From assembly GCF_900187375.1 (NCBI RefSeq), contig NZ_FYEW01000002.1, positions 744,001 to 808,000 of the forward strand: a DNA stretch of 64,000 nucleotides. The letters are read 5' to 3'. The translations under genes and the position numbers were made by a program. Positions within the stretch are counted from its first letter, which is position 1, and every line of letters begins with the position of its first letter. The DNA is from Hymenobacter gelipurpurascens. GTDB lineage: Bacteria > Bacteroidota > Bacteroidia > Cytophagales > Hymenobacteraceae. Below the pieces are notes generated by a model. That model was given only the letters and a program-made list of their open reading frames with translations. It was not told the DNA's origin and did no database searches. Positions 63,182-64,000 of this stretch are shown in pieces.

Positions 63182-64000
63182 GCCGTGGCTACTGTTGCCC
63201 CTCCTTGTTGTGCTTGCCGGGCCTGCCAGTACGGCGGTAGGCCAGCAGCGCAAGCGCACCACCTCTTCTAAATCATCAGGTACCGGCAGAACTACCAAAA
63301 CCAAGGCCCAACTGGAGCGGGAACGGCGGGCAACTCTGTTGCGCATCAAGGAAGCCAGCCGCATTCTGGAGCAGACCCAGAAGCAGAAGCAGGCTTCCGT
63401 GGGCCAGTTAAATGCGCTGAAAGAAAAGCTTACCGTCCAGCAGGGCGTTATCCGCAACATCAGCAATGAGCTGAACTACATCGAAAACGACGTAGTTCAG
63501 ACTGAAACGCAGGTACAGCGCACGCGCCAAAGCTTGGAGCAGCTGAAGGCTGAATACGCACGTCTGATTTACATCGGCTCCAAGACGGCGAATAGCTACA
63601 ACCGGGTGATGTTCCTGTTTGCTTCGGAATCGTTCAACCAGTTCATGCTGCGCCTGCGCTACATTCGGCAGTACGCCGAGGTACGGAAAGCGCAAGCCGC
63701 CCAAATCACTAATACGCAGCAGCGGCTCAGCCAGCAGCTTACCGGCCTTAAAGAGAAAAAAGAAGAAAAGGGCACACTGCTGCATAGCCAGCTCTCCGAG
63801 AAGAAGAACCTGCTAACGCTTAAAACCCAGCAAGACCAGGTAGTTACCAAGCTCAGCCAGCAGGAAGAAAGCCTACGGCAAGAATTGGTGGCGCGTCAGC
63901 AAGCCATCAGTCGGTTGGATAACCTGATTGCCCTGAAAGTAAAAGAGGAAATTGCCCGGGCGGCCCGCCTCGCCGCGCGCCGCGCTGCCGCCGCTAAAGC
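63165..64000 (+). CDS. EnvC-like murein hydrolase activator (3' end cut by window edge)
   Basis: Opens at ATG 63165, 17 bases before the DUF4292 stop, and remains open for 278 codons to the window end. A signal peptide (KPWLLLPLLVVLAGPAST) is followed by a Ser/Thr/Lys-rich patch and a long coiled coil from about residue 48: QLERERRATLLRIKEASRIL, VQQGVIRNISNELNYIENDV, RQSLEQLKAEYARLIYIGSK, ASESFNQFMLRLRYIRQYAE. This is the N-terminal half of EnvC-type proteins; the degenerate M23 peptidase domain, which activates amidases at division, should lie just beyond the edge. A true M23 peptidase is the alternative. Confidence 0.85.
   Translation, partial: MRGRSKPWLLLPLLVVLAGPASTAVGQQRKRTTSSKSSGTGRTTKTKAQLERERRATLLRIKEASRILEQTQKQKQASVGQLNALKEKLTVQQGVIRNISNELNYIENDVVQTETQVQRTRQSLEQLKAEYARLIYIGSKTANSYNRVMFLFASESFNQFMLRLRYIRQYAEVRKAQAAQITNTQQRLSQQLTGLKEKKEEKGTLLHSQLSEKKNLLTLKTQQDQVVTKLSQQEESLRQELVARQQAISRLDNLIALKVKEEIARAARLAARRAAAAK

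Overview
The window looks like an ordinary chromosomal segment of a moderately GC-rich member of the Bacteroidota, most likely Hymenobacter or a close relative (Cytophagales). The evidence is type IX secretion (T9SS) C-terminal domains on secreted proteins, a TonB receptor with a carboxypeptidase-type N-terminal domain, promoters of the Bacteroidota TAnnTTTG kind, and the DUF1501/DUF1800 pair. The genus is an inference; there is no rRNA here. I saw no tRNA, rRNA, CRISPR, phage or transposase gene.

Layout. 0-3 kb: a cut-off HD-domain hydrolase, an acetyltransferase, a secreted PQQ-type sugar dehydrogenase and a tiny membrane protein. 3-9 kb: a metal block with a cation efflux transporter (CDF), an Nramp importer, a TonB receptor and a second outer-membrane protein; the importer and the receptor share a palindromic operator. 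9-15 kb: a minus-strand group of a lamin-tail secreted protein, DUF1800 and DUF1501. 15-29 kb: asd, a triple TonB_C protein, a hydrolase, YceI, a large soluble hybrid histidine kinase, dxs, a flippase-like membrane protein, an erythromycin-esterase fusion and a lipoprotein. 29-34.5 kb: a LysM protein, then a methionine operon (promoter, SAM riboswitch, Cys-rich leader peptide, metY, metX, hom). 34.5-46 kb: HPP protein, an esterase, LD-carboxypeptidase, an acetyltransferase, an M28 peptidase, cysS, an endonuclease/exonuclease/phosphatase-family protein and a 1165-residue T9SS type B protein. 46-51.4 kb: rimP-nusA-infB. 51.5-57 kb: a beta-barrel protein, a basic secreted protein, mscL, an MBOAT plus SGNH-like pair and an enoyl-CoA hydratase. 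57-64 kb: an envelope cluster (polysaccharide flippase, dut, sugar nucleotidyltransferase, TPR protein, DUF4292 lipoprotein, EnvC-like protein cut by the right edge).

Three things stand out. A SAM riboswitch is followed by a short reading frame ending in a run of cysteines, ahead of the homocysteine-forming enzyme, which suggests layered control by SAM and cysteine. A 7-mer, TAGGCCA/TGGCCTA, occurs about 100 times by hand scan where chance predicts fewer than ten, and an 11-base form occurs ten times exactly, often supplying or following a stop codon. Long intergenic hairpins of the GTCATYCYGAGC kind carry the same motif in their loops, and a perfect 28-base palindrome centred on it joins two opposed promoter elements ahead of dut.
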